DNA of 64,000 nt from Elysia crispata (GCA_033675545.1 JAWDGP010008106.1:62001-126000); one strand, 5' to 3'; counted from the first letter of the stretch, positions 1-10,713 are shown. Numbers and translations: made by a program. The notes: generated by a model from the sequence alone, not told the origin.

Positions 1-478
1 ACTTAATATACCCAGCCCAGCACCACTTTCTTCCTAAACCACTTAATATACCTAGTCCAGCACCACTTTCTTCCTTAACCACTTAGCATACCCAGTCCAG
101 CGCCACTTTCTTCCTAAACCACTTAATATACCCAGTCCAGCACCACTTTCTTCCTAAACCACTTAATATACCCAGTCCAGCACCACTTTCTTCCTAAACC
201 ACTTAGTATACCCAGTCCAGCACCACTTTCTTCCTAAACCACTTAGTATACCCAGTCCAGCACCACTTTCTTCCTAAACCACTTAGTATACCCATTCCAC
301 CACCACTTTCTTCCTAAACCACTTAGTATACCCATTCCACCACCACTTTCTTCTTAAACCACTTAGATACCCAGTCCAGCACCACTTTCTTCCTAAACCA
401 CTTAGTATACCCAGTCCAGCACTACTTTCTTCCTAAACCACTTAGTATACCCAGTCCAGTACTACTTTCTTCCTTCCT
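1..478. repeat. 40-bp tandem satellite, about 12 units
   Basis: A head-to-tail array with a 40-base period begins at the window edge and stops near 478. Each unit reads approximately acttaatatacccagtccag followed by caccactttcttcctaaacc. Units differ by one to three substitutions (TTAATA/TTAGTA/TTAGCA, CAGTCC/ATTCCA), and one unit near 361 has lost a base. The array is cut by the window edge, so its full length is unknown. No coding potential is seen. Confidence 0.95.
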
Positions 479-993
479 AAAACGGCCACCGCCCCGCCGG
501 TTGTCTCAATGCTTGATTGGTCGAGATCAAGAGAGAGATAGAACTACAAAAGTCTTAAAAACGTGGGATTTCTGATTGATGAAAATCTTTCGTTGAAACT
601 AAGTCCTAGGAAAAACTTTGTCACTTAAAAAATGATAGGCTATATCGCATAATGGGAACACTTAGTGTTTTTTTCAACTAGAGTAATAATTGCATTAAGA
701 TTTCCGATTTGCTTCAGACATCGCCTGGGCTGAAACTTAAAACTGATTGGGCTGCTTTTTTTTTTACGTTATCTTCTTGTACATTTATTTTAGTTGTTTT
801 AACCTAAATAAAAGTTTGATTTAATCAAGATCGCGATTAATTTTAAACTCAACCGAGAATAAACACCTTTTGTTTTATGACACGATTCTATTAAAAATTT
901 GTCCAACTATTATTTATCATTTTCCTCTCATGTGTCCCAGCCAAAAAGCCTGAACGTTTGGTCTCTGGTACTGTATACAAAAACTAAAAGGAA

Positions 994-1024
<31 letters not shown>

Positions 1025-1470
1025 GCTTCTGATACCCACACTGAAACTTTACAAGAATGAATCTTGAAAAGCACGTAGGGGTAAATTCACCTCAAAGACT
1101 TTATCATTATTCAGCGTTAAAGCTTTAGAAAAGTTATTCTCGTGCTGATAATTGGGAAAAATTGCTACTTTTTTCCTTTCTTATTTTTTTCCCCTCAGTG
1201 TCGAATATTTAAGTCTAGATATCTCTATGTCAACAAATTTCTTTTTTTTTTAATTTTACAGACAATTTATCGTTTTTTGACAAACAAAAATTTATCTCGA
1301 ATATCTTATTTTAAATCAATTTGTTTGTACCTAAAAACAAATCTGTTTAAAATCATAAAAATGAGGTAACACTCTTGTATAAGTATGTTCCTTACAGTTT
1401 GATCTTTTCAAGGGTGGGAAAAGATTGGTGAAACTTTGGACAAGTCTGTTACCTTTTTTTTTCCCCCTCA
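479..1470. other. Non-coding stretch left of candidate exons
   Basis: AT-rich sequence with long T runs and a short (TA)n tract near 993-1010. I see no exon, RNA gene or transposon end that I can support. It could be the intron or flank of the candidate exons that follow. Confidence 0.5.
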
Positions 1471-1574
1471 GTACCGTATTTTTCCTTACCAGAGAGCCCC
1501 AATGATATCAAGAAAAAACGCCTGTCAAAAACGCCCAGAAGAACTCCTCGTCTGATTGAAAACTCCATAATATG
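1471..1574 (+). other. Candidate unrecognised exon (weak)
   Basis: A strong polypyrimidine tract ending in CCCCCTCAG precedes this block, and a GTAGAC donor follows at about 1575. In one frame it reads as a basic, proline- and serine-rich stretch (PESPNDIKKKRLSKTPRRTP then RLIENSIIC) without a stop. Splicing to the next candidate exon is in phase only if the acceptor lies at GAAG near 2034 rather than at TTTAG near 2031, because the latter would create a TGA. I do not recognise the family. It may be a host exon or chance. Confidence 0.25.
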
Positions 1575-2031
1575 TTGGTAGACAAAACTGGCGTCCCGTG
1601 CTGGCATTGCCGCAGTATCGGGCCAAACGGGAGCGGGTTTTGATTTGTTGAGAACATAGAATACAGATACCGTGCAGACAAGTTGGGGTCCTTCAACCTT
1701 TCCATACCTTATTTCTCATCAGCAAATTCCACACAAAAGATGGCCATAATTATTTCTACATAAAACTGAAAAGATTTTTTTTTTATGTCTAGCTAAATAA
1801 CTTCCGCTTACCATTATGGAACTTGTTCTGCCCTCGGTGCTCACAGATCATAGCAGTTCTGGAAATTGTTTAAGACTTTATGATGTAACATATATTGTTA
1901 AGCTGCAAGCACACGATTACAGAAATGTAACGAATATGCTGTATAATAACGTTATCTGACCTAAAGTCACTTTTTGGATGCGCTGTATCTAATAATCAGT
2001 ACAATGAGTTTTTTCCCCTCTGTATCTTTAG

Positions 2032-2371
2032 AAGCAAACTTATTGATAATACTTATAGAGTGTTTGGCACAAAACACCAATCGAGCAAACTACCTGGGGC
2101 CTACTTGATGAACATAACGAACAGATTGGGGTACCGGTGCTATTTTCTGCATGAAGATGCCAGGTCTTGCCGCTCCTTCAAACGTTACAGAGCTGAGTGG
2201 TCTTACACGAGAGCGTCAGAAATCAGTTCATACCTTAGCACGGGTCATTTACTACATGATCTGTTGTGTAAACTCTGGAGATACAAATTAACTTTGAGAG
2301 GAGAACCAGTTACAGACATAAACCTCTTCCATAATTATGTTGTTAAGGTGTCACCAACGTCTAAAATAAAG
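2032..2371 (+). other. Candidate unrecognised exon, about 113 codons
   Basis: An open stretch sits between a good acceptor (pyrimidine run ending CTTTAG, or GAAG three bases further) and a GTGAAT donor after the codons for TSKIK. The open frame continues through the donor to a stop at 2405-2407. The peptide (SKLIDNTYRVFGTKHQSS, then LPGAYLMNITNRLGYRCYFL, then FHNYVVKVSP near the end) has ordinary globular composition rather than the low complexity of its surroundings. That and the flanking splice signals make it exon-like. No family is recognised. No matching downstream exon was found before the minisatellite, so the gene would continue elsewhere or be broken. Confidence 0.3.
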
Positions 2372-2599
2372 GTGAATCGAAATAATACTTACTGTCCAAA
2401 GAGGTGAAAGATTGATGAAACAAAGCTAAGAAAGTAAAGTGGTAAAACCTCTTTTTATGAACACAAAAACCAGTCTCTTTTAAATATCACGTTTCGCGAG
2501 ATAGATCACAGTTGCTATTCATTTTCTTGCTAATTAATAGGCCCCTAATACACTTTAGCTTTTTGGTGAAGTCGTGGAATTATGCTTTGTGTCTGGAAA

Positions 2600-5500
2600 C
2601 AGACAAGAGGAACGACAGAGAGACAGACAGGAGGAACGACAGAGAGACAGATAGACAGACAGGAGGAACGACAGAGAGACAGATAGACAGACAAGAGGAA
2701 CGACAGAGAGACAGATAGATAGACAAGAGGAACGACAGAGAGACAGACAGGAGGAACGACAGAGAGACAGATAGACAGACAGGAGGAACGACAGAGAGAC
2801 AGATAGACAGACAGGAGGAACGACAGAGAGACAGACAGGAGGAACGACAGAGAGACAGATAAACATACAAGAGGAACGACAGAGAGACAGACAGGAGGAA
2901 CGACAGAGAGACAGATAGACAGACAGGAGGAACGACAGATAGACAGATAGACAGACAGGAGGAACGACAGATAGACAGACAGGAGGAACGACAGAGAGAC
3001 AGACAGGAGGAACGACAGAGAGACAGATAGACAGACAGGAGGAACGACAGATAGACAGAAAGACAGACAGGAGGAACGACAGAGAGACAGACAGGAGGAA
3101 CGACAGAGAGACAGATAGACAGACAGGAGGAACGACAGATAGACAGATAGACAGACAGGAGGAACGACAGAGAGACAGACAGGAGGAACGACAGAGAGAC
3201 AGATAAACAGACAAGAGGAACGACAGAGAGACAGACAGGAGGAACGACAGAGAGACAGATAGACAGACAGGAGGAACGACAGAGAGACAGACAGGAGGAA
3301 CGACATAGAGACAGATAGACAGACAGGAGGAACGACAGAGAGACAGATAGACAGACAGGAGGAACGACAGAGAGACAGACAGGAGGAACGACATAGAGAC
3401 AGACAGGTGGAACGACAGAGAGACAGATAGACAGACAGGAGGAACGACAGAGAGACAGACAGGAGGAACGACAGAGAGACAGACAGAAGGAACGACAGAG
3501 AGACAGATAGACAGATAGACAGATAGACAGATAGACAGACAGGAGGAACGACAGAGAGACAGACAGGAGGAACGACAGATAGACAGATAGACAGACAGGA
3601 GGAACGACAGAGAGACAGACAGGAGGAACGACAGAGAGACAGATAGACAGACAGGAGGAACGACAGATAGACAGACAGGAGGAACGACAGAGAGAGACAG
3701 ATAAACAGACAAGAGGAACGACAGAGAGACAGATAGACAGACAGGAGGAACGACAGAGAGACAGACAGGAGGAACGACATAGAGACAGATAGACAGACAG
3801 GAGGAACGACAGAGAGACAGACAGGAGGAACGACAGATAGACAGACAGGAGGAACGACAGAGAGACAGATAAACAGACAAGAGGAACGACAGAGAGACAG
3901 ACAGGAGGAACGACATAGAGACAGATAGACAGACAGGAGGAACGACAGATAGACAGATAGACAGACAGGAGGAACGACAGATAGACAGACAGGAGGAACG
4001 ACAGATAGACAGACAGGAGGAACGACAGAGAGAGACAGATAAACAGACAAGAGGAACGACAGAGAGACAGATAGACAGACAGGAGGAACGACATAGAGAC
4101 AGATAGACAGACAGGAGGAACGACATAGAGACAGATAGACAGACAGGAGGAACGACAGATAGACAGACAGGAGGAACGACAGATAGACAGACAGGAGGAA
4201 CGACAGAGAGAGACAGATAAACAGACAAGAGGAACGACAGAGAGACAGATAGACAGACAGGAGGAACGACATAGAGACAGATAGACAGACAGGAGGAACG
4301 ACAGATAGACAGACAGGAGGAACGACAGATAGACAGACAGGAGGAACGACAGAGAGACAGATAAACAGACAAGAGGAACGACAGAGAGACAGACAGGAGG
4401 AACGACAAAGAGACAGATAGACAGACAGGAGGAACGACAGAGAGACAGACAGGAGGAACGACAGAGAGACAGATAGACAGACAAGAGGAACGACAGAGAG
4501 ACAGATAGATAGACAGGAGGAACGATAGACAGACAGATAGGCAGGCAGGAGGAACGACAGAGAGACAGATAGACAGACAAGAGGAACGACAGAGAGACAG
4601 ATAAACAGACAAGAGGAACGACAGAGAGACAGATAGATAGACAAGAGGAACGACAGAGAGACAGATAGATAGACAGGAGGAACGACAGAGAGACAGATAG
4701 ACAGACAAGAGGAACGACAGAGAGACAGATAGATAGACAGGAGGAACGACAGAGAGACAGATAGATAGACAGGAGGAACGACAGAGAGACAGATAGACAG
4801 ACAAGAGGAACGACAGAGAGACAGATAGATAGACAGGAGGAACGACAGAGAGACAGATAGACAGACAAGAGGAACGACAGAGAGACAGATAGACAGACAA
4901 GAGGAACGACAGAGAGAGACAGATAGACAGACAGGAGGAACGACAGAGAGACAGATAGATAGACAAGAGGAACGACATAGAGACAGATAGATAGATAGAC
5001 AGGAGGAACGACAGAGAGACAGATAGACAGACAAGAGGAACGACAGAGAGACAGATAGACAGACAAGAGGAACGACAGATAGACAGATAGATAGACAGGA
5101 GGAACGACAGATAGACAGATAGATAGACAGGAGGAACGACAGAGAGACAGATAGACAGACAAGAGGAACGACATAGAGACAGATAGATAGACAAGAGGAA
5201 CGACAGAGAGACAGATAGACAGACAGGAGGAACGACAGATAGACAGACAGGAGGAACGATAGACAGACAGATAGACAGACAAGAGGAACGACAGAGAGAC
5301 AGATAGACAGACAAGAGGAACGACAGAGAGACAGATAAACAGACAAGAGGAACGACAGAGAGACAGACAGGAGGAACGACAGAGAGACAGATAGACAGAC
5401 AGGAGGAACGACAGAGAGACAGACAAGAGGAACGACAGAGAGACAGATAGATAGACAAGAGGAACGACAGAGAGACAGATAGATAGACAAGAGGAACGAC

Positions 5501-6252
5501 ATAGAGACAGACAAGAGGAACGACAGAGAGATAGATAGATAGACAGGAGGAACGACAGAGAGACAGACAAGAGAAACGACAGAGTGACAGATAGACAGAC
5601 AAGAGGAACGACATAGAGACAGACAAGAGAAACGACAGAGTGACAGATAGACAGACAAGAGGAACGACATAGAGACAGACAAGAGAAACGACAGAGTGAC
5701 AGATAGACAGACAAGAGGAACGACAGAGAGACAGACAAGAGAAACGACAGAGTGACAGATAGACAGACAAGAGGAACGACAGAGAGACAGACAAGAGGAA
5801 CGACAGAGAGACAGATAGATAGACAGGAGGAACGACAGAGAGACAGATAGACAGACAGGAGGAACGACAGAGAGACAGACAGGAGGAACGACAGAGAGAC
5901 AGATAGACAGACAAGAGGAACGACAGAGAGACAGATAGATAGACAAGAGGAACGACAGAGAGACAGATAGACAGACAGGAGAAACGACAGAGTGACAGAT
6001 AGACAGGAGGAACGACAGAGAGACAGACAAGAGGAACGACAGAGAGACAGATAGATAGACAGGAGGAACGACAGAGAGACAGATAGACAGACAGGAGGAA
6101 CGACAGAGAGACAGACAAGAGGAACGACATAGAGACAGATAGACAGACAAGAGGAACGACAGAGAGACAGATAGACAGACAAGAGGAACGACAGAGAGAC
6201 AGATAGACAGACAAGAGGAACGACATAGAGACAGATAGACAGACAGGCAACG
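2600..6252. repeat. GACA/GATA-rich minisatellite, 3.65 kb
   Basis: A tandem array built from two alternating units. The short unit is 24 bp (gaggaacgacagagagacag followed by acag). The long unit is 32 bp and carries an additional 8-bp step atagacag. Further 4- and 8-bp steps (gaca, gata) are added or lost locally, as in the pure GATAGACA run around 3501-3540. Variants such as AGATAAACAGACAAGAG, ACATAGAG and AGAGTGACAG cluster, which suggests local unit duplication. Because steps are 4 or 8 bp and no unit contains a minus-strand stop triplet in any phase, all three minus frames stay open for more than 1,250 codons (CLSVVPPVCLSV-type repeats). These are artefacts of repeat composition, not genes. 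Confidence 0.95.
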
Positions 6253-6612
6253 GAAAGAGGAACAGAAAAACAAAAGACAGAAAAGTTGACAGAGACAGAC
6301 TGACAAACAGGTGGAACGAGATAACTTGTCTGGTTGTCATTGCTGAGTGGAATACATTTCATAGGAGAAAGAGGAACTTTTAGGGCGCGTAATAAAAGTT
6401 CTGTTGAGTCTCCAGTTGCGTTTTATAAATGTCGTATGGTGAGGTGTGTCCTAAGAATGGAGCTAAAACTTCTTTCTTTATATCTTCATTGTCCTGAGGT
6501 ACAACTTTGTTCAAGGGTCGCAATTCTGTATGAATCTTAAGAGACACCAGTCACCTCCTTTGGTCACCTCAATTTGGAGAGTGTTGTCCCCAAAAGCAGT
6601 GTAAAATTAAAC
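6253..6612. other. Flank between minisatellite and Harbinger element
   Basis: Degenerate minisatellite edge up to about 6310, then unique sequence. A 68-codon plus-strand open frame at 6334-6540 has no recognisable features. Nothing else is supported. Confidence 0.4.
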
Positions 6613-6615
6613 TAA

Positions 6616-6670
6616 AGGAGCCCATAGACGTTCAAAATTTTGGTCTAAATTTTGATCAAAATTTTGATCA
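6616..6670 (+). repeat. Harbinger left terminal inverted repeat
   Basis: Outer about 30 bp match the right end with two mismatches. Inside follows TTTTGATCAAAA, itself palindromic and repeated in subterminal positions to about 6800. Preceded by target duplication TAA at 6613-6615. Confidence 0.9.
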
Positions 6671-6880
6671 AAATATTGAACGTGTGTAGGGTGTTTTGAC
6701 GTCAAAAATAATTTTCAATCAAAATTTTGACGTATCAACTCCAGTTGATATTTTTGACGAGCCGTCAATATTTTGATGGTAGCCATCAAAATTTTGATTC
6801 GTTTGTGTGCTCGCGTCAAACTTTTGAACAAATAATTTCCTTTTCCTCGTTGATTTTTTACACAGCAGTTCATAATCAAG

Positions 6881-9150
6881 ATGTCCTCCAAGAAAGAAAG
6901 CGAAAAACAATTTCTGATTAAACTCATCGAAGTTTATCGTACCTTACCAGCACTATGGCAAATTAAATCAGATGACTATCATAATCGAAATAAAATATTA
7001 GAGTGTTATAAAGTACAGTAAATACCAAGAGTTTTACAAGGATCGGTCCATGGAAGACCTAAAAAAAATCAACGCTCTGAGGACAAACTTTAGAAACGAG
7101 TTAAGAAAAATAGAGAAGTTTGCCAGGTCTGGAGCCGGCACCGACGAAGTTTATGAGTCAGCTGCCTGGTTCATGGCGCCCATGCAGTTTCTGAGAGACC
7201 AGGAGACGCCGGCCCGTTCTATCAGCACCATGGAAGAGCAAATAGACACAAACACAGAACAAGACAAAATTGATGTAAGTAAACTTTAGATCTACGAGAC
7301 TAGAATTTACATCTTCTATTAGTTTTGGAATTTAAAACTTACAATCTCAATATAATTATAGGCTACTGCTTCAGCCAACGTTAGCCTTGCTATGATAAAA
7401 TGAAAGTAGGATTTATAGTTTAGGCAACCCTGCCCTAACTCGTTCACAATACATTTTGTTTTATCCATTAACCACACACATGTTACACACTCTCATTTTG
7501 AATATTCCAGTCTGTATCAAACAACTGCATCTTGCCATGGAACTTATCGTTGTGCACAAAAATATTCTCGGAAAGAATCTCGCACACAACGTGCAACCAT
7601 TCCAATATTTCTACTTCTGCACGTACTCAAACTTTCAATACGATGTTGTTGTTCTCGCCAGTCTCCTGGATGAATCTCGTGATTAACATCTTCCTGGTTC
7701 ACACTGTCCAATCTCAAGTATTGTTTTGATTTTTTGCGAAGGAAGTTGTGCAGATAACAGGATGCTATCGTAGTAGTTGCAGCTTTTTCAGGGGCAAGTT
7801 GTATGGGGCTTCGAAATACCAAAAACCTGGAGGACAGTATGCCAAAAGCATTTTCTGACACTTGTCTCGCTCTACTCAAACGGTAGTTGAATAGGCGTTG
7901 GTTGTGATCTAATTTGTCACCTCCGTATGGCTTTAAAAGATTTTCTGTCGTCCCAAATGCATCATCTGCGACAAATACAAATGGCATTCTGTCTCCGTTA
8001 TGAACGATTGGCTCTGGTTCTGGGAGGTTCAAAGCGGCTTCTTCGAGGCGATGGCCGAATTCAGTGACTGCTATCACTTCTTCATCGGAAACGCGCCCAT
8101 TGACGCCTGCATCGGCCATAATGAATTCATAATTTGCATTGACGACTGCCATGTGTACGATGATGAAGAATTTCTTGTAAATGAAATAAAATGAACCTGA
8201 CCCGGCTGGTTTTTTGATAGCGATGTGTTTTCCATGTATAGCACCTAACCAGTGGGGAAAATCCCAGGATGACTTGAAGCCTTCACTAGTCAGTCTTCAT
8301 TCTTCCGGTGTTGTTGGAATCTAAAAAAAAAAGATCTAATAAATTTGTTCAGATTGATAAAACTACAAAAGGTATTGGGAATGCAACATTCATATTCGTT
8401 TGACCTCTAGTTTACCCGTATTCCACGAATTCGCTCGCCAGTATGAGGTACAGTGCATTCAGCGCTGTGGCCGCCGATCAACGGTACCGGAAAATTTATA
8501 GATGCCTGACACCAAAACAATAGGCATTTTGAGCGGCGAACTTTAACTCTTTTTTTTGTGGAGAAAATGGTAATACAATTCTAAAATAGCATGGCAAAAT
8601 ATTTATGACTTATTATAAATTATGACTCTTTTCCAGGATGAGGGTTGCCAACAAGCTATCACTACAGAGACAAGTAGAAGACGGTGATCAATCGTTTAAA
8701 TCTGAAGAGATACCACACACGCCCAAGCCGACATCCAATCCGTTGGTGCCTAGTGTTAGAAAACGGAAATCAACAATGAATTTGGAAAAAGCGCAGCTCT
8801 TGTCCTTGGCGAAGGCACGGTTGACTGAGCAGGAAGATCCATACCTAAGTCAAACAAAGACATGGGCCAATGAATTAAAATCCATGGATCGCAGGCAGCA
8901 GCTTTTGGCCAAGAAATTCATCAATGAATATTGTTTGAAGGTCAATGTGGGACACCCCATAAAGAGTCAGTTAAAATCAATTATGATCAGGCCAGCAGTC
9001 GATTCAGCGAACCCTACTCTTCCTCTTCTACCAGTCATTCAGAATAACCAAGGCAATGAAGGCGTGCACTTCGTACAATCGCAAACGGAAAATACGATGC
9101 AGCAAAATAATCTTGCTCGATTTTTCAGCAATTCCAATCCTAACTTTTAA
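6881..9150 (+). pseudogene. Harbinger-encoded MADF/BESS DNA-binding protein, broken
   Basis: In active Harbinger elements a second gene encodes a DNA-binding protein that helps the transposase reach the nucleus and the terminal repeats. Here exon 1 starts at 6881 (MSSKKESEKQFLIKLIEVYR), and its ETLPALW-type MADF core appears as RTLPALWQIKS with a downstream YHNRNK. The frame stops at 7019-7021. The domain continues in another frame (KYQEFYKDRSMEDLKKINAL, then ALRTNFRNELRKIEK) to a GTAAGT donor at 7275, so a single indel near 7015 breaks it. Exon 2 begins after TTCCAG at 8637 and contains a BESS-like segment (WANELKSMDRRQQLLAKKFI), ending at 9150. The 1.36-kb intron contains the 3' exon of the oppositely oriented transposase. 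Confidence 0.75.
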
Positions 9151-9311
9151 ATTTTTTCTTCCCGATTTTCTGATTTTCTGTGATTTCATTTTATACCAAT
9201 GACACTCATTAACTTCATTTTCATTTTGATGGTCAATACTTCTGTTTAAAAAAAGGAAAAAAGAAAAGAAAAAATGGTTGCAGTTTTCCTATTTTTATAA
9301 AATGTACGGAT

Positions 9312-9490
9312 GTGCCCAGTGCCGTGATCCCCGAGGGGTGTGGGTTCGCCATGTGGTAGAGCGTTTGACTTCGAATCAGGCGATCTAGGGTTCGAATCCC
9401 TTGTGCCGTGAACACTAGTTGTCGACCTTGTGTCAGGATAGTGAATGATGTGAGTCGGTGTAATGTTCAAATGCACAATATTACACCGTG
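9312..9490 (+). mobile_element. tRNA-derived SINE-like insertion 1
   Basis: A tRNA-like head with an A-box-like TGGTAGAGCG at about 9354-9363 and a perfect B box GGTTCGAATCC at 9389-9399, followed by an unrelated tail ending in a T-rich stretch near 9490. It lies inside the Harbinger element, in the transposase intron on the minus strand. The head does not fold into a complete, unmodified tRNA with a CCA-ready acceptor, so it is a SINE-type pol III unit and not a tRNA gene. Confidence 0.6.
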
Positions 9491-9589
9491 GCTTTTTTTG
9501 TTGTTGTTGTTGTTTTTGTGTTTTTTAACGTTCAACGTCAGCACTATATAGGCTATATTGTGGACGTGTCCCAAGACTAACGTCTGAAA

Positions 9590-9772
9590 ATTTTACGTGC
9601 TGCCACACACGAGACAGGGACGGGATACCAGGACTCCTGTCTCAGCCGGTCACATTATATTGACACCAACCAGTGGGGGACGAAATCGGATAAATACATT
9701 TTTTACCCGATCGTGGAATTCGAACCGCGGACCTTTCGATTCCGGGACGAACGCTCTATCACTTGAGCGCCC
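9590..9772 (-). mobile_element. tRNA-derived SINE-like insertion 2
   Basis: Read on the minus strand, it starts GGCGCTCAAGTGATAGAGCG, and the B box GGTTCGAATTCC follows (9715-9726). The body contains CACTGGTTGGTGTCAATATA, which matches the body of insertion 3 (9946-10115). It is directly preceded on the plus strand by a C-rich run. Head and body order fit a tRNA-headed SINE. Confidence 0.6.
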
Positions 9773-9945
9773 CCCCCCCCCCTTATTACACATGAGAGGT
9801 CGTTAACAATTCTTTCGAGTTAAGAGGTTATTGTCACGAGGGCAATGATGCTCTGTGTGAGTACGATTTAAGCAGCATTTAGATTTATCACAGTTCGAAT
9901 TGCATCAACAATACAAGCAAAAATAAAATAAAAAATAAATAACTA

Positions 9946-10115
9946 GTTTCACGTCCCGTATGCCACGGAGGTCTTAAGACGGCTGGTAACATTATACTGA
10001 CACCAACGGACCAGTGTGGTTATCGGGGTAAACTATGGTTTTGAGACCTGAAAATTTTCGAGACCAACACAGACTCGAACCCGGAACCTTTCGTTCCTGA
10101 GTCCAGCGCCAAGCA
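9946..10115 (-). mobile_element. tRNA-derived SINE-like insertion 3
   Basis: Minus-strand head with a B-box-like GGTTCGAGTCT (10071-10081) and a body that shares GGTGTCAGTATAATGTTACC with insertion 2. Same orientation and same family as insertion 2, but clearly diverged from it. Confidence 0.55.
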
Positions 10116-10654
10116 AAATATATAGATCTAGATATACCTCACCTTAAAACTCCCTGCTGCTTAAGAGAAGTGATGATGGCCTCACATGTTTGAATGACCA
10201 GCTTCCCTATAGCTTGTGGCGACGTTGCTGTCTGGAATTTCAAGTCTTCAAAATAATTTCCAGAGGCCAGGTACCTCAGTATGATGGACTGGCGCTCACT
10301 TGGTAGAATGGAAGAAAACGCATCACTGTGGTTTTTTTCCTCATCAATGGTTCAACAAGGCTGAGTAGCTCATCAAAGGATTGCGCATTCATTCGTAGGA
10401 AATTACAGAAATTCCCAGGTTCGCTAACACGTATTTGTTTTAGAAAATTAGCATGTCCGTAGGTTCGGCGCTGTAATAACCAGTTCTTGGACCACTTCCT
10501 TTGTTTACGAGGTCTTTCATCCGAGTCCAAGGCAATTACAAGGGCTATGGCCACAAATTCGTCCATCTTGAAAATTTTTACATGACTGAATTTTGATCAA
10601 AATTCGTAAATACGCGTGTAGGGAATCGGGCATCAAAATTTTGATCAAAATTGT

Positions 10655-10710
10655 GACGTCATAATTTTGATCAAAAGTTTGGCCAAAATTTTGAACGTGT
10701 ATGGGCCCCT
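10655..10710 (-). repeat. Harbinger right terminal inverted repeat
   Basis: Reverse complement of the left end with a few mismatches, followed by TAA at 10711-10713. Subterminal TTTTGATCAAAA copies run back to about 10585. Confidence 0.9.
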
Positions 10711-10713
10711 TAA

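Larger units (their letters stand above)
7544..10566 (-). pseudogene. Harbinger DDE transposase, HARBI1-like, inactivated
   Basis: Two exons on the minus strand. Exon 1, 10566 to about 10143, starts MDEFVAIALVIALDSDERPR and ends at a GTGAGG donor. Exon 2, 8320 to 7544, follows TTTTTTTTAG. The DDE_4-type catalytic domain is recognisable: GAI.GKHIAIKKPAGSG, then FVFVADDAFG with the second Asp, then ARQVSENAFGIL with the Glu, then YLHNFLR. Damage seen: an extra A in the A7 run near 10339-10345 shifts the frame in exon 1; an in-frame TGA at 8297-8299 stands where a Trp codon is expected; and the first catalytic Asp of GAIDGKH is replaced by His (codon 8234-8236). The splice phase between the two exons also no longer fits exactly. 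A nuclease-dead fossil. Confidence 0.85.
6616..10710. mobile_element. PIF/Harbinger DNA transposon, full length, inactivated
   Basis: The left end reads aggagcccatagacgttcaa and the right end, on the opposite strand, aggggcccatacacgttcaa. The match continues through AAAATTTTGG and several TTTTGATCAAAA blocks for about 50 bp. Directly outside both ends is the 3-bp duplication TAA (6613-6615 and 10711-10713), the target duplication type known for PIF/Harbinger. Inside are the two genes expected of the superfamily: a DDE transposase (minus strand, 10566 to 7544) and a DNA-binding MADF/BESS protein (plus strand, 6881 to 9150). Both are broken by frameshifts or stops. Three SINE-like insertions sit between 9300 and 10120. 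The termini are much better preserved than the genes. Confidence 0.93.

Noticed and set aside
1-478. CRISPR array
   Set aside because: Whole 40-bp units repeat without unique spacers, and the genome is eukaryotic.
1508-1705. Minus-strand 65-codon frame
   Set aside because: Lies opposite the plus-strand candidate exon and shows no motif or splice context of its own.
2545-6362. Three overlapping minus-strand open frames of about 1,255 codons each
   Set aside because: They are translations of the tandem repeat in all three phases, with the same CLSVVPPVCLSV pattern; no promoter, start context or unique sequence supports a protein.
6334-6540. Plus-strand 68-codon frame
   Set aside because: No recognisable domain, no splice context and located at the decayed edge of the minisatellite.
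8000-8194. Plus-strand frame over the transposase exon
   Set aside because: Shadow of the minus-strand Harbinger transposase.
9340-9410. Functional tRNA gene
   Set aside because: The B box is perfect, but the acceptor and D arms do not pair properly and a SINE-like tail follows.
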